NCBI RefSeq assembly: GCF_002303885.1
Contig: NZ_MRCM01000004.1
Span: forward strand, 124,001-188,000
Source: Flavobacterium sp. ACN2
GTDB lineage: Bacteria > Bacteroidota > Bacteroidia > Flavobacteriales > Flavobacteriaceae
Reading direction: 5' to 3'
DNA length: 64,000 nucleotides
The notes under the pieces were generated by a model. The model did not search any database. It was given only the letters and a program-made list of their open reading frames with translations, and had not been told where the DNA came from. The translations under genes were made by a program, and so were the position numbers. Shown piece after piece: positions 44,210-52,635 of the stretch. Each line of letters begins with the position of its first letter. Within the stretch, counting starts at the first letter, position 1.

Positions 44210-44456
44210 TCTCCGAAGAGTTTCTAATGAAAAGCTGCGCAAATGTCTCTGACTTTGCGCATTTTTTTTTCGTCATATTGAATACAAAAATGTCTCAAAA
44301 GTCTCCTGACTTTTTTTCGTTCATCTCTTGTTAGAAGTTTTGTTTTAAAGTCATAGACTTTGAGACGTTTATGTTTTTTGGGTATATTTGTTTTGAGTAG
44401 CGCAAAGTCAGAGACATTTGCGTAGCACTAATGGAGAACACTTTTGCGGAGCAGGT
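44210..44456. repeat. 240-bp palindromic repeat element, copy 1
   Basis: The unit folds on itself over its whole length. TGCGCAAATGTCTCTGACTT in the left arm (44236-44255) faces its complement in the right arm (44400-44424), and GTCTCAAAAGTCTCCTGACTT faces AAGTCATAGACTTTGAGAC further in. The ends are TCTCCGAAGA and GCGGAGCAGG. A second copy is at 48151 and a third half copy follows that. A 63-codon frame across it (44143-44334) is not a credible gene. The rest of the gap to 44638 shows nothing else. Confidence 0.8.
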
Positions 44457-44638
44457 ATTTTCTCCAGATTGCACTAGCATCTCGCTCACGCCAACAGTTG
44501 ATAGATCCTAAAACCATTTCGTTTGATCAAGATGATTATTAAGAAGCTTTCTCACGAAATTAAATCTATGTTAAAAGAGCAACTTCATGTCAATATTAAT
44601 TTGAAATTTGTGAAATGTCTAATTAACAACGAGATAAT

Positions 44639-45016
44639 ATGGAAGGTCAAATTATAGAATTGGAAAAAAAATACTGGCACGGAGTTGAAAATAATGACTA
44701 TGAAACGGTAAGAAACCTAACGCTGTTTCCTTGCATAGTTGCTGGGAAAAATGGCATTCAGAGTATCAGCGAGACTGAGTTCAAAAATATGTTCGACTCT
44801 GGGCAAACCAATAAAATAAAAGTGCTGAACATCTATGATGTAAAAGAAAAACTAATTGCCGAAAATACTGCGGTAATAGGATATCGTCTCGATTTTGAGA
44901 TAGTAGATCAAAGTCAAAAAGAACCTATAAAGTGCGTTTGCACTTCTGCCTGGATTAAAGAAAACAGCAAGTGGGCGTGTGTGATGCATACTGAAACAGA
45001 ATTGGAAAAGAATTAG
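44639..45016 (+). CDS. NTF2-like (DUF4440-type) protein
   Basis: 125-residue protein of the NTF2/SnoaL-like superfamily. The N-terminal helix (IIELEKKYWHGVENNDYETVRNL) and the strand ENTAVIGYRLDFEI are followed by the typical final strands VCTSAWIKENSKWACVMHTETEL with the Trp of DUF4440 proteins. No signal peptide. Members bind or convert small molecules; here no partner is evident. The next gene follows after four bases. Confidence 0.8.
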   Translation: MEGQIIELEKKYWHGVENNDYETVRNLTLFPCIVAGKNGIQSISETEFKNMFDSGQTNKIKVLNIYDVKEKLIAENTAVIGYRLDFEIVDQSQKEPIKCVCTSAWIKENSKWACVMHTETELEKN

Positions 45017-45020
45017 CCCA

Positions 45021-45341
45021 ATGGTAGATATCTTTAGATCTTTACAAGAGACATTAAAATTAATGGCAATTCCAAACCATATTAGCATTAATGAAAGGGA
45101 TGATTTAATTAGATTTAATTTAGAAGAATTAGAGGGTGATTTTTATACCTTTCTGAATCCTATTAATCTCAATAAGTTGCATTCAGAAAACTTGATTGAT
45201 GGTGATATTAAATTTAAATTGGAACAATTATTTATTCTTTTACAAGATATTGAGAGTAAAGATTGGAACACTGAATCTTTTTTGACTAACCCAAAATGGT
45301 TTGTAATACGTAATCTGGCTAAAGAAGTAACCCAGTATTAA
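45021..45341 (+). CDS. Hypothetical 106-residue protein
   Basis: Not recognised. Mixed alpha/beta without signal peptide (ISINERDDLIRFNLEELEGDFYTFL, then helical LKFKLEQLFILLQDIE). It follows the NTF2-like gene by four bases and is probably translated from the same message. The end at TQY falls just before the tRNA-like remnant. Confidence 0.6.
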   Translation: MVDIFRSLQETLKLMAIPNHISINERDDLIRFNLEELEGDFYTFLNPINLNKLHSENLIDGDIKFKLEQLFILLQDIESKDWNTESFLTNPKWFVIRNLAKEVTQY

Positions 45342-45379
45342 ATAATATTTAGACTGCTAATTTGAGCGTAATGCTCTTG

Positions 45380-45520
45380 AAGGCAATGGATATAACAGTT
45401 TTAATGATAGTTCTAAAAAAAGCTTCAGAGAAATCTGGAGCTTTTGTATTGGTAGTGAGGACAGTACTCGAATCGGTATCCGTCGTGGCGGATATAAGCC
45501 CAACGAACTGTTAGGATTTA
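45380..45520 (-). pseudogene. Decayed tRNA-fMet locus (remnant with its terminator)
   Basis: This stretch aligns with the intact tRNA-fMet locus at 49.6-49.78 kb over about 140 bases. The pre-terminator flank is shared (ATATAACAGTTTTAATGATA here and ATATAAAAGTTTCAACAATA there). The AGCTTCAGAG/CTGGAGCTTT hairpin and the tRNA body are shared too. In the body GTAG, ACTCGAA, TATAAGCCC and ACGAACTG keep their places, but the anticodon reads TAT-like instead of CAT, the stems no longer pair and the 5' end is lost. The rest of the 443-base gap (45342-45784) shows no gene. Confidence 0.7.
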
Positions 45521-45784
45521 AAATAAAAAAACATCAGCTTTTTTAAGTGGTATTTTTCTTAGTAGCGGGAAGCATTCAAACATCTAACTAGATTATCTTT
45601 GATTATTATGATTTTTAAAAATGAACACCTTAACTTTTTTCTCTTCTTTTTGTTTGCATAACCACATTTATAAAATAAGTTAGGAGTAATTTTAGTGAAC
45701 CAAACGGCAAACGGTAAAAGATTTGTCAATGCATAACAAATTTAAAGTCTCGTTGACAGCTGGTGAATCCAATTTTTATAAACT

Positions 45785-46618
45785 ATGAAAATAAAAGTTT
45801 ATTCCCCTTTAAATCCTTTGCTTAAAAAATACATAGAGTGTATTTATATACTCACGCATACATCTAAAGAAAACCCCGCCCAATATATAACCTTCCCATC
45901 TATTTTTACCATTGTATCAATAAGTGAAAAATCAAAAACTATTAATAAAGGAAATAAGTTAATAATTGGGCAATGCGATGACAATAAGATTGAAACAAAT
46001 TTGGTTTCTAATTTCAATAAGCCGGTGTATGTTCAATACGAAGGAGAAATAAAAGAAATTACTATCTATTTTAAGCCGTTAGCTATTAATTCATTTTTGG
46101 AGCATGAATTAAGCCACTATAATAGTTCAAATTTTTCTGAATTTTCACCTTTTAAAGATTATAGAAAAGCTATGATTGAAATTCTTTCCTTGCAAAATGA
46201 TACCGAAAAAATTCAAGCTGTTGAAAGTTATTGGTTATCCAAATTAATAGGGTTTCAGCATGATTTTCTTGAAACTATTTTGTCTGAAATTATGTGTGAA
46301 GAAAATGATGCTTTAACGATTACAGAACTATGTAAAAAAAATGCTATTTCACGTACAACGCTAAACAAACACTTTGGCAGGCATATCTGCAAAACTCCAT
46401 CTCAATTCAAAAAGATACTAAGATTTCGAAATGCGGTTAATAAATACTCATCAAACAATACAAGAAACAGCTTAACGGATATTGCATATAGTGTTGATTA
46501 TTTTGACCAGTCCCATATGATAAGAGAATTCAAATCATTGACAGGGTTCTCTCCTAAAGTTTTTTTTGAAAAAACAACTGCGCTAGAAAGAAAACAAGTG
46601 CACTGGCTGTTTTTATAG
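45785..46618 (+). CDS. AraC family transcriptional regulator
   Basis: 277-residue regulator with an N-terminal sensor-like domain of about 160 residues and a C-terminal double helix-turn-helix. The first is ALTITELCKKNAISRTTLNKHFG, the second SLTDIAYSVDYFDQSHMIREF, with the AraC signature ending in GFSPKVFF. It stands 71 bases before a serine hydrolase gene on the same strand and is the likely regulator of that gene. The family's inducer-binding domain is not recognisable here. Confidence 0.92.
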   Translation: MKIKVYSPLNPLLKKYIECIYILTHTSKENPAQYITFPSIFTIVSISEKSKTINKGNKLIIGQCDDNKIETNLVSNFNKPVYVQYEGEIKEITIYFKPLAINSFLEHELSHYNSSNFSEFSPFKDYRKAMIEILSLQNDTEKIQAVESYWLSKLIGFQHDFLETILSEIMCEENDALTITELCKKNAISRTTLNKHFGRHICKTPSQFKKILRFRNAVNKYSSNNTRNSLTDIAYSVDYFDQSHMIREFKSLTGFSPKVFFEKTTALERKQVHWLFL

Positions 46619-46655
46619 GTTTACATTTATACAATTTTTCGTTTTATGGTTAAAG

Positions 46656-46663
46656 TAGTTTTG
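46656..46663 (+). promoter_or_regulatory. -7 element of the serine hydrolase gene (TAGTTTTG)
   Basis: TAGTTTTG fits TAnnTTTG 27 bases before the ATG at 46690. A -33 box is not clear, as expected for a gene needing an activator such as the AraC protein encoded upstream. Confidence 0.45.
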
Positions 46664-46689
46664 TCTCTTTAATCATAAAATGATACCAT

Positions 46690-48141
46690 ATGACAACCCG
46701 TCAAATATATTTTATTATATCGATCTTCTTTATATCGCTTTTGCAACCTATCGCGGTCCAATCACAAAATTTGGAAAGTGTAGTTTATCCGATAAGGTCT
46801 TACTTAGAAAATCTTGAAAAAGAGAATAACTTAAGTGGGGTTGTTCTTATTGCAAAAAATGGCAAACCAATATATAGGGAAGCATTTGGTTTTGCCAATT
46901 TGCCAGACAGTATAAAAAATAAGCCAGACACAAAGTTCAACTTAGCTTCTATAAACAAGATGTTTACAGCAATAGCGATTATGCAATTGGTAGAATCGGG
47001 CAAAATTTCGCTTCAAGACAAAGTAGGCAAATATCTTGCAGATTATCCCAATAAAACTGTTGCCGACTCTGTAACAATCCACCAATTGTTAACGCACACT
47101 TCGGGAATGAACAGTTTTTGGGAGGAGGAATACGATAAGCTTGCAAAAGAAAAATTCAAAACGGTTTCTGATTACCTTCCATTGTTTGTCAATAAAAAAC
47201 TAGCCTTTGCCCCAGGTACCAGCTTCTCGTATAGCAATTCTGGATACATGGTTTTAGGATTAATCATAGAAAAGGTGTCGGCTCAAAATTATTTTGATTA
47301 CGTAAAAGAATATATATACAAACCTTCAAAAATGATTAATACTGATGCTTACGAATTGGATAATGCTATTCCAAATTTAGCTACTGGCTATACAATGTCA
47401 TTAGAGGAACCAGGACAATGGAAAAATAATATTTTCGTAAATTTAGTAAAAGGAACTCCTGCTGGTGGCGGCTATTCAACCGTTGACGATTTGCTGAGTT
47501 TTGCCAATGCTTTACAAAACGGTCGTTTGCTTAGTAAAGAAAATATTGCTCTTTGTACATCGGGTAAAGTGAAGTATAGAGAAGGAATGTATGGATATGG
47601 ATTTGAAGAAAACAAAATAAACGGGCACCGAATTTTTGGACATACCGGTGGGCATGATGGTATTGCTTGTGAACTAATGATTTATCCGGATTTGGGCTAT
47701 ACTGTTATTATTCTAACAAATGGAGAAGTCGAAAATTATTGGGAAGTAAGTAATCTAATTAAAAAACAATTAGTGGGTTCAGCACCATCAATTGACAATT
47801 TTTTTTATACTAAAGATATAATTAAGATAGTATGCAATAAAGGTTATGAATCTGGTATTAAAGAAATAGAACGCAATTCGAAGAAGTATTCATTAAGAGA
47901 AAATCTTATTGAAAGATATGGTTGTAAGCTATTGTTCGAAAAAAAGACGAATCAGGCAATAGATTTATTTAAGTTAAATAATCACCTTTTTCCAGACTCC
48001 ACCTATGGGTATTATTATATAAGTGAGGCATATAGGTTTTCAGGTCAAAAAAAACAAGCGATTGAATATCTAAAGTTATACATTGAAAAAGAGCCAGAAG
48101 ACAAGGATGCTAAATTAAAATATAAATTGCTAATGAAATAG
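46690..48141 (+). CDS. Exported beta-lactamase-like serine hydrolase
   Basis: 483-residue penicillin-binding/beta-lactamase (class C) fold hydrolase. A signal peptide of about 25 residues (IIYFISIFFISLLQPIAVQSQ-type) is followed by the catalytic motifs: SxxK in NLASINKMFTA, YxN in FSYSNSGYMVLG, and HTG in IFGHTGGHDG. The last 110 residues are helical and look like two TPR units (YYISEAYRFSGQKKQAIEYL). The family includes esterases, D-aminopeptidases and peptide hydrolases. True resistance cannot be inferred. It follows the AraC regulator and ends ten bases before the second palindromic element. Confidence 0.9.
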   Translation: MTTRQIYFIISIFFISLLQPIAVQSQNLESVVYPIRSYLENLEKENNLSGVVLIAKNGKPIYREAFGFANLPDSIKNKPDTKFNLASINKMFTAIAIMQLVESGKISLQDKVGKYLADYPNKTVADSVTIHQLLTHTSGMNSFWEEEYDKLAKEKFKTVSDYLPLFVNKKLAFAPGTSFSYSNSGYMVLGLIIEKVSAQNYFDYVKEYIYKPSKMINTDAYELDNAIPNLATGYTMSLEEPGQWKNNIFVNLVKGTPAGGGYSTVDDLLSFANALQNGRLLSKENIALCTSGKVKYREGMYGYGFEENKINGHRIFGHTGGHDGIACELMIYPDLGYTVIILTNGEVENYWEVSNLIKKQLVGSAPSIDNFFYTKDIIKIVCNKGYESGIKEIERNSKKYSLRENLIERYGCKLLFEKKTNQAIDLFKLNNHLFPDSTYGYYYISEAYRFSGQKKQAIEYLKLYIEKEPEDKDAKLKYKLLMK

Positions 48142-48150
48142 CTAGTCCAA

Positions 48151-48391
48151 TCTCCGAAGAATTCCTCATGAAAAGCTGCGCAAATGTCTCTGACTTTGCG
48201 CATTTTTTTTGGCATATTGAATACAAAAACGTCTCAAAAGTCTGCTGACTTTTTTCGTTTATATCTTGTTAGGAGTTTTATTCTAAAGTAAGAGACTTTG
48301 AGACGCTTATGTTTTTTAGATATATTTGTTTTGAGTAGCGCAAAGTCAGAGGCATTTGCGCAGCGCTAGTGAAGAACACTTTGCGGAGCAG
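48151..48391. repeat. 240-bp palindromic repeat element, copy 2
   Basis: Direct-orientation copy of 44210-44456. It begins TCTCCGAAGA and carries TGCGCAAATGTCTCTGACTT on the left, GCGCAAAGTCAGAGGCATTT on the right and the end GCGGAGCAGG. The two copies enclose about 3.7 kb with five genes or remnants. Confidence 0.8.
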
Positions 48392-48504
48392 GGGGGGGTA
48401 ACGTAAGAGACTTTGAGACGCTTATGTTTTTTAGATATATTTGTTTTGAGTAGCGCAAAGTCAGAGACATTTGCGCAGCACTGATGAAGAAGATTTTGCG
48501 GAAC
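48391..48504. repeat. Third, right-half copy of the palindromic element
   Basis: From 48403 to about 48501 the sequence repeats the right 100 bases of copy 2 (48288-48388) with few changes. The junction is a run of eight G at 48391-48398, very unusual in this AT-rich region. Bases up to 48537 show nothing further. Confidence 0.75.
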
Positions 48505-48537
48505 ACGAAATAATTAACTCAAAATTTAAAACTATAA

Positions 48538-49068
48538 ATGAGCACACAAGAAATATTTGATGAATGGCATAGAAGAGAATATCCAAGTCAATATATTTGG
48601 GAAAATTATACGTATCCAAATTTCGGAATTAGTGATGATCAATTAGTGTGCAGATTGCCAATTAGAATTTTTAATTGTGATAATTGTCAATTAATAATTG
48701 ATAATGAAGAGATTTCAGAAATCCATAAATCAACAATTGAATATATTGTTAGAAATCAAGAATCATTTATAGAAGACATCCGAAAAGGTATTTTTGATTA
48801 TTATACATTTCTATGGAACGATTACTTGAATGAATTTGAAGATGATAATAAATATCCTAATCCAATGAATAAGGATGCTCAAATTATTGATTTAATGATA
48901 AAACCAAAAGCAATTCATATGGCAGGAAAAATAGATGAAGGTTATTTTGGAATCTGTTTCAATTCGACATTTGAAGGAGATCACGGACTTGGGATAGAAA
49001 TGAGAAATTACAAAGTGAAAAATGTAGGAGCCGAATCTGTTGGGTTTAATTTGCACTCTGTGGAATAA
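48538..49068 (+). CDS. Hypothetical protein, DUF6985-like ending
   Basis: 176-residue soluble protein. The C-terminal 50 residues (GYFGICFNSTFEGDHGLGIE, then KNVGAESVGFN) resemble the DUF6985 family, whose members are often immunity-type proteins in polymorphic toxin loci. That link is weak recall. The N-terminal part is charged and acidic. A lipoprotein gene follows 43 bases on. Confidence 0.55.
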   Translation: MSTQEIFDEWHRREYPSQYIWENYTYPNFGISDDQLVCRLPIRIFNCDNCQLIIDNEEISEIHKSTIEYIVRNQESFIEDIRKGIFDYYTFLWNDYLNEFEDDNKYPNPMNKDAQIIDLMIKPKAIHMAGKIDEGYFGICFNSTFEGDHGLGIEMRNYKVKNVGAESVGFNLHSVE

Positions 49069-49111
49069 TTCAATGAATAAAATATAAATTGTTGCTATTT
49101 AAATTTAAAAT

Positions 49112-49567
49112 ATGCTAAAGGTTAAAGCTCTTCTTTTTTTTGCTCTTTTAATTATTTTTTTTTCGTGCGATAAATTGGATACGAGAGAGTTGCTTTTAAA
49201 AAATAATTCAGAGAAAGTGATATTTGGTATCCTGTCAGGAAATGATAGTATGAATGATGGATCATTTTATTATGAGTACAAAGATGACTTTTCTGAAAGT
49301 AAAAGAGGAGATTATGATGCGCCTTTTGTTTTTGAGGAAATTAAAAAAGGGCAAATAATTGCGAATTCTGATAGACCTCGATATTGGAACAATTACTTTA
49401 ATTCATTAGAAGATAAACAGGCAAGATTATTCATTGTTGAAAAAGATAGTGTAGATAAGTATGGATGGAAAACAATTTTCAGTAAAAATATTTATAGTAA
49501 AAAATATCTCTTCACAATTGAAGACTTAGATAATCTGAACTGGACAATTACTTATAAAGGGAAGTAA
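49112..49567 (+). CDS. Hypothetical lipoprotein
   Basis: 151 residues with a lipoprotein signal peptide: KALLFFALLIIFFSC, lipid-modified Cys at 19. The mature part is charged and beta-rich (VIFGILSGNDSMNDGSFYYE, KGQIIANSDRPRY). No family is recognised. It stands between the DUF6985-like gene and the tRNA-fMet gene. Confidence 0.65.
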   Translation: MLKVKALLFFALLIIFFSCDKLDTRELLLKNNSEKVIFGILSGNDSMNDGSFYYEYKDDFSESKRGDYDAPFVFEEIKKGQIIANSDRPRYWNNYFNSLEDKQARLFIVEKDSVDKYGWKTIFSKNIYSKKYLFTIEDLDNLNWTITYKGK

Positions 49568-49671
49568 GTAACAGTTTTGATATTTCTTAAATTTTTTACC
49601 TGCTAGTGTTAGTCATCCCGCTCGTGAACACAACGAATATAAAAGTTTCAACAATAGTTCAAAAAACAAAA

Positions 49672-49701
49672 AAGCTCCAGATTTCTCCGAAGCTTTATCT
49701 T
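49672..49701 (-). terminator. Terminator of tRNA-fMet
   Basis: On the minus strand AAGCTTCGGAGA pairs with the CTGGAGCTT side, followed by a T run. It is the same design as after tRNA-Glu. Confidence 0.7.
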
Positions 49702-49703
49702 AG

Positions 49704-49776
49704 TAGCGGGAACAGGACTCGAACCTGTGACCTTCGGGTTATGAGCCCGACGAGCTGCCTACTGCTCTATCCCGCG
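49704..49776 (-). tRNA. Initiator tRNA-Met (anticodon CAT)
   Basis: Cloverleaf on the minus strand. It shows the initiator marks: a C1 that does not pair with T72 (CGCGGGA with TCCCGCT) and three G-C pairs in the anticodon stem (CGGGCTCATAACCCG). The T arm is ACAGG-TTCGAGT-CCTGT. A decayed second copy lies at 45.4 kb. Confidence 0.95.
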
Positions 49777-49788
49777 ATGTTTCGGGTG

Positions 49789-49819
49789 CAAAGATACACA
49801 CTAAATACGGTTATGCAAA
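49789..49819 (-). promoter_or_regulatory. Promoter of tRNA-fMet (TTTG-N19-TATCTTTG)
   Basis: On the minus strand TTTG (49819-49816) is followed after 19 bases by TATCTTTG (49796-49789), 12 bases before the tRNA. A textbook Bacteroidota promoter. Confidence 0.75.
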
Positions 49820-49867
49820 CAATTTTAGTACTTTATTTTTTATAATTTTTAGAAAAGACGGTTTTTC

Positions 49868-50392
49868 TTATAATTTAAAATCCAGTAATTCTTGGTAAAC
49901 GTTTCCGTTTAAGCCTAATAGCAAGCCAAATGCTGGTTCGGTTTTTATGCCTTTTTCTTTCAGTTTTATGATGGCTAATCTAAAGTTTTCGCCTTTTGAA
50001 CTTAGAATTTGGTGCTCAATGAGCATATGTCTGTAACCATTTTGAAGTTCGGTCGGGATATTTTGTCCAAAGATTTCTATTTCGAAAGTCTCAATAAAAA
50101 AGTTTGCCACAACAGATTCCTGGTTATCAATCACAATTTCTTGAATGGTAAAATTGCTTTCTTTTTCGAATAAAGATTTAATCCTTTCAATAAAATCAAC
50201 TTTGCTTTTCCAGTAGCAGGCAATATCCAAATCGCTATTTTCAATATCAATATTTATCGGAATCGTGCCAACCAAAATAGGATCAAACTCAGTAAGGTTT
50301 TCCAAAACTCTATGTTTAGTCAAAACATGAAATGCGGCTTGCTGTTTTAGATTTCCAGTTTCTAAATACGATAGGTCCTTGAAATTAATCAT
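49868..50392 (-). CDS. DUF4269 protein, nucleotidyltransferase-like
   Basis: 174-residue protein of DUF4269. The segment ILVGTIPINIDIENSDLDIACYW has the GT...DxD layout of nucleotidyltransferases, and PAFGLLLGLNGNVYQELL is the conserved C-terminal helix. Its start overlaps the stop of the upstream glycosyltransferase by eight bases, so the two are translated from one message. The function is unknown. Confidence 0.8.
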   Translation of the reverse strand: MINFKDLSYLETGNLKQQAAFHVLTKHRVLENLTEFDPILVGTIPINIDIENSDLDIACYWKSKVDFIERIKSLFEKESNFTIQEIVIDNQESVVANFFIETFEIEIFGQNIPTELQNGYRHMLIEHQILSSKGENFRLAIIKLKEKGIKTEPAFGLLLGLNGNVYQELLDFKL

Positions 50393-51917
50393 TTATAATA
50401 GCGCTTTTTACTTCGTTGATTTCTTGTTGTAATCTTTTATTGATATCGATTTTAGCATTCGTGAACACAAAAATCGTAGCTCCGTATTCTCTAGCATATT
50501 GATTAGTTATCTGACCGCCAATTGTTGCCGTTGCAAAATACGGACTCGTTTCTTTAAGTTCTTCATTGTTTTCGTCATATTCCTTAACGCGAATCAGGTT
50601 TTTGTATGGAATGCTAAGATCAAACCAGTTCAAATAATCGGCATTGGAGGAAACCGCTTTGATTCCTTTTTTAGAATAAAAATTAATCGCTCCCGCTTGT
50701 CCGTAATTATCGCAGAGCACAATGGTTTCTTTTTGGTTAGGCATTAAAGCATAAATCGAATCTGTCTTTGTGGCCAGTTCTTTCCAGCCTAGCATATCCG
50801 CAAAATCCTGTGGAAGATGATGGTCTTTTCCGTCTTCCCAGCGCAGCATTCCCATTTTTTTGTATTTCTCAGGATGCGCCACTATATATTCTGGACTTTT
50901 ATTAGGAAAAGCCATTTCGTACATCGGAATAAAAAACAATAAGGGCAGTGCTATAAATACAGGTTTTAAATATCGTTTCCATCCGTTGTTTAAAATTTGA
51001 GATAGAAAAACAGAGCCAAAAGCAATATAAATTGGATATAGGCCAATTACATAATACGATTTTGCTTTAAAGTAAATAAAGATCAGCATTGTAAAAACGA
51101 AAGAGGTAAAAAAGAGCCTGTATTTTTGAAAAGGTTTATACAATAAAACCGCAAAAAGTCCAGTCAAAATAACCAATAATCCGCCAATAAAAAATAGAAT
51201 TTGATCTTTTACAAAATCACCTAAATCAACATTAACCAATTGCGTTTCGGCCAATTCCTTCATGTGATGCACAATTGGAAAATGATTGCTGTATTGCCAA
51301 TAAAGGTTAGGAAGAATTAGAATTAATCCTAAAATCAGAGCAAAGTAGAATTCTTTTTTTGCTAATATTTTTCGCTGTTTAGAAATTAAAATAGCAGGAA
51401 TTAATCCGAGTAATAAAAATACGATATTGTATTTGTTCAAGAAACCAAAAGCGAAAATTACGCCTGCCCAATAAAACCATTTTTTATTTTCTAAAGTCAG
51501 GTATTGTAGTAAAACATAATAAAATGCAGTCCAGCATAAAACATCAAATGAGTTTGGCTGATAAAGCATATTTAAACGCAGTAAACATGAAAATAAAACA
51601 CATAAAGCACCAAGAATTAACGCATAAAGATTGCCTTTTAAAAGTTCGATAGCTTTCCAGACAATCAAAAGTGTCAAGGCGCCAAATAGAGCAGGGAAGA
51701 ACTTAATCCAAAAAACCGAATTTCCAAGCAACAGAATAAGATACGAAAACCAAGAGGTAAGCGGCGGAACAGACAAATATCCCCAAGCCAAATGATTTGC
51801 TTGGTCCAGATGCAGATATTCGTCGCGCTGTAAATCGTATTCGGAACTAACTAAAACATATTGCAGGATAAATTTTAAAACTATAAATCCGAATAAAATT
51901 AGGTTTCTTTTGGTCAT
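50385..51917 (-). CDS. ArnT-like glycosyltransferase (GT39 family)
   Basis: 510-residue polytopic protein with about ten to twelve transmembrane helices in the first 340 residues and a soluble C-terminal domain. The first periplasmic loop contains YDLQRDEYLHLDQA, with the catalytic acidic pair of GT39/ArnT-type enzymes that use polyprenyl-phosphate sugars. The substrate is not evident. It overlaps the DUF4269 gene by eight bases downstream, an unusual partner. Confidence 0.85.
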   Translation of the reverse strand: MTKRNLILFGFIVLKFILQYVLVSSEYDLQRDEYLHLDQANHLAWGYLSVPPLTSWFSYLILLLGNSVFWIKFFPALFGALTLLIVWKAIELLKGNLYALILGALCVLFSCLLRLNMLYQPNSFDVLCWTAFYYVLLQYLTLENKKWFYWAGVIFAFGFLNKYNIVFLLLGLIPAILISKQRKILAKKEFYFALILGLILILPNLYWQYSNHFPIVHHMKELAETQLVNVDLGDFVKDQILFFIGGLLVILTGLFAVLLYKPFQKYRLFFTSFVFTMLIFIYFKAKSYYVIGLYPIYIAFGSVFLSQILNNGWKRYLKPVFIALPLLFFIPMYEMAFPNKSPEYIVAHPEKYKKMGMLRWEDGKDHHLPQDFADMLGWKELATKTDSIYALMPNQKETIVLCDNYGQAGAINFYSKKGIKAVSSNADYLNWFDLSIPYKNLIRVKEYDENNEELKETSPYFATATIGGQITNQYAREYGATIFVFTNAKIDINKRLQQEINEVKSAIIND

Positions 51918-52147
51918 ATAGATTCTGGTTTCTTAGGTTTTTTGACTTTGGTGCTGTAAGTGGTTTTAAATCAACGCGCAATTCTGTAGCTAAGATAGGA
52001 CTTATTTTGATTTATGAAGATTTGCAATGTTTCTTGCTGAAATAGTATAAAGTACAGGTTTTTAGATGTTTATGATTTTAAAATGTCAGATGAATTCACA
52101 TTTTTATTACCTTTAGTATCAAGCAAATAACTTTAAAAGAAAATACC

Positions 52148-52567
52148 ATGAAAAAGAAATTATTGATTTTAGCTGTCTTTTTAGGGACAATTTCATTTGC
52201 AAATGCACAAAGCATAGGAGACGTAACAAAAGCAGCCAGTAAGGCATCGACAACAGCAGTACCTGCTTTTGATGTTGCTAGTGTCGCAAATCAGGTTATG
52301 GGCGTACTATCTCCAAAATTGAAATTAACCGAAGCTCAAAAACCGGTTGTGAATTCGTTGGTAAATGAAACGCTAAATAAAAAGAAAAATATTTTGCCTA
52401 CAATGGCTACAGACAAAGCAGGTTATACTTCTAAAATGACCAACACTAGAGAGTCTTTTATAGCCAAAATGAAAAAGAATATAAGTCCAACACAATTTGA
52501 TGCGCTTACGTCTTTACTCCCAAAATCGGCTTCGGCAGTAACGCCATTGGCAAAAATGCTTTATTGA
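52148..52567 (+). CDS. Small exported protein, unknown
   Basis: 139 residues with a signal peptide (LLILAVFLGTISFANAQ). The mature protein is Ala/Thr/Lys-rich and helical (FDVASVANQVMGVLSPKLKL, NSLVNETLNKKKNILP). A helix-loop pattern resembling small periplasmic chaperone-like proteins is possible, but I assign no family. Preceded by a 230-base gap with nothing else and followed by a strong terminator. Confidence 0.75.
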   Translation: MKKKLLILAVFLGTISFANAQSIGDVTKAASKASTTAVPAFDVASVANQVMGVLSPKLKLTEAQKPVVNSLVNETLNKKKNILPTMATDKAGYTSKMTNTRESFIAKMKKNISPTQFDALTSLLPKSASAVTPLAKMLY

Positions 52568-52582
52568 AATAGTCTAAAATAA

Positions 52583-52620
52583 AAAAGCTTCAGACCATTC
52601 TGAAGCTTTTCGTTTTTTTT
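52583..52620 (+). terminator. Terminator after the exported protein
   Basis: AAAAGCTTCAGA pairs with TCTGAAGCTTTT, loop CCAT, then a T run. It is placed to serve also the convergent DUF4494 gene on the minus strand. Confidence 0.85.
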
Positions 52621-52635
52621 ATGCATTTTAGGATA

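Noticed and set aside
44143..44334. 63-codon frame in the palindromic element
   Set aside because: Its sequence follows the repeat, which also occurs at 48.2 kb without a matching open frame.
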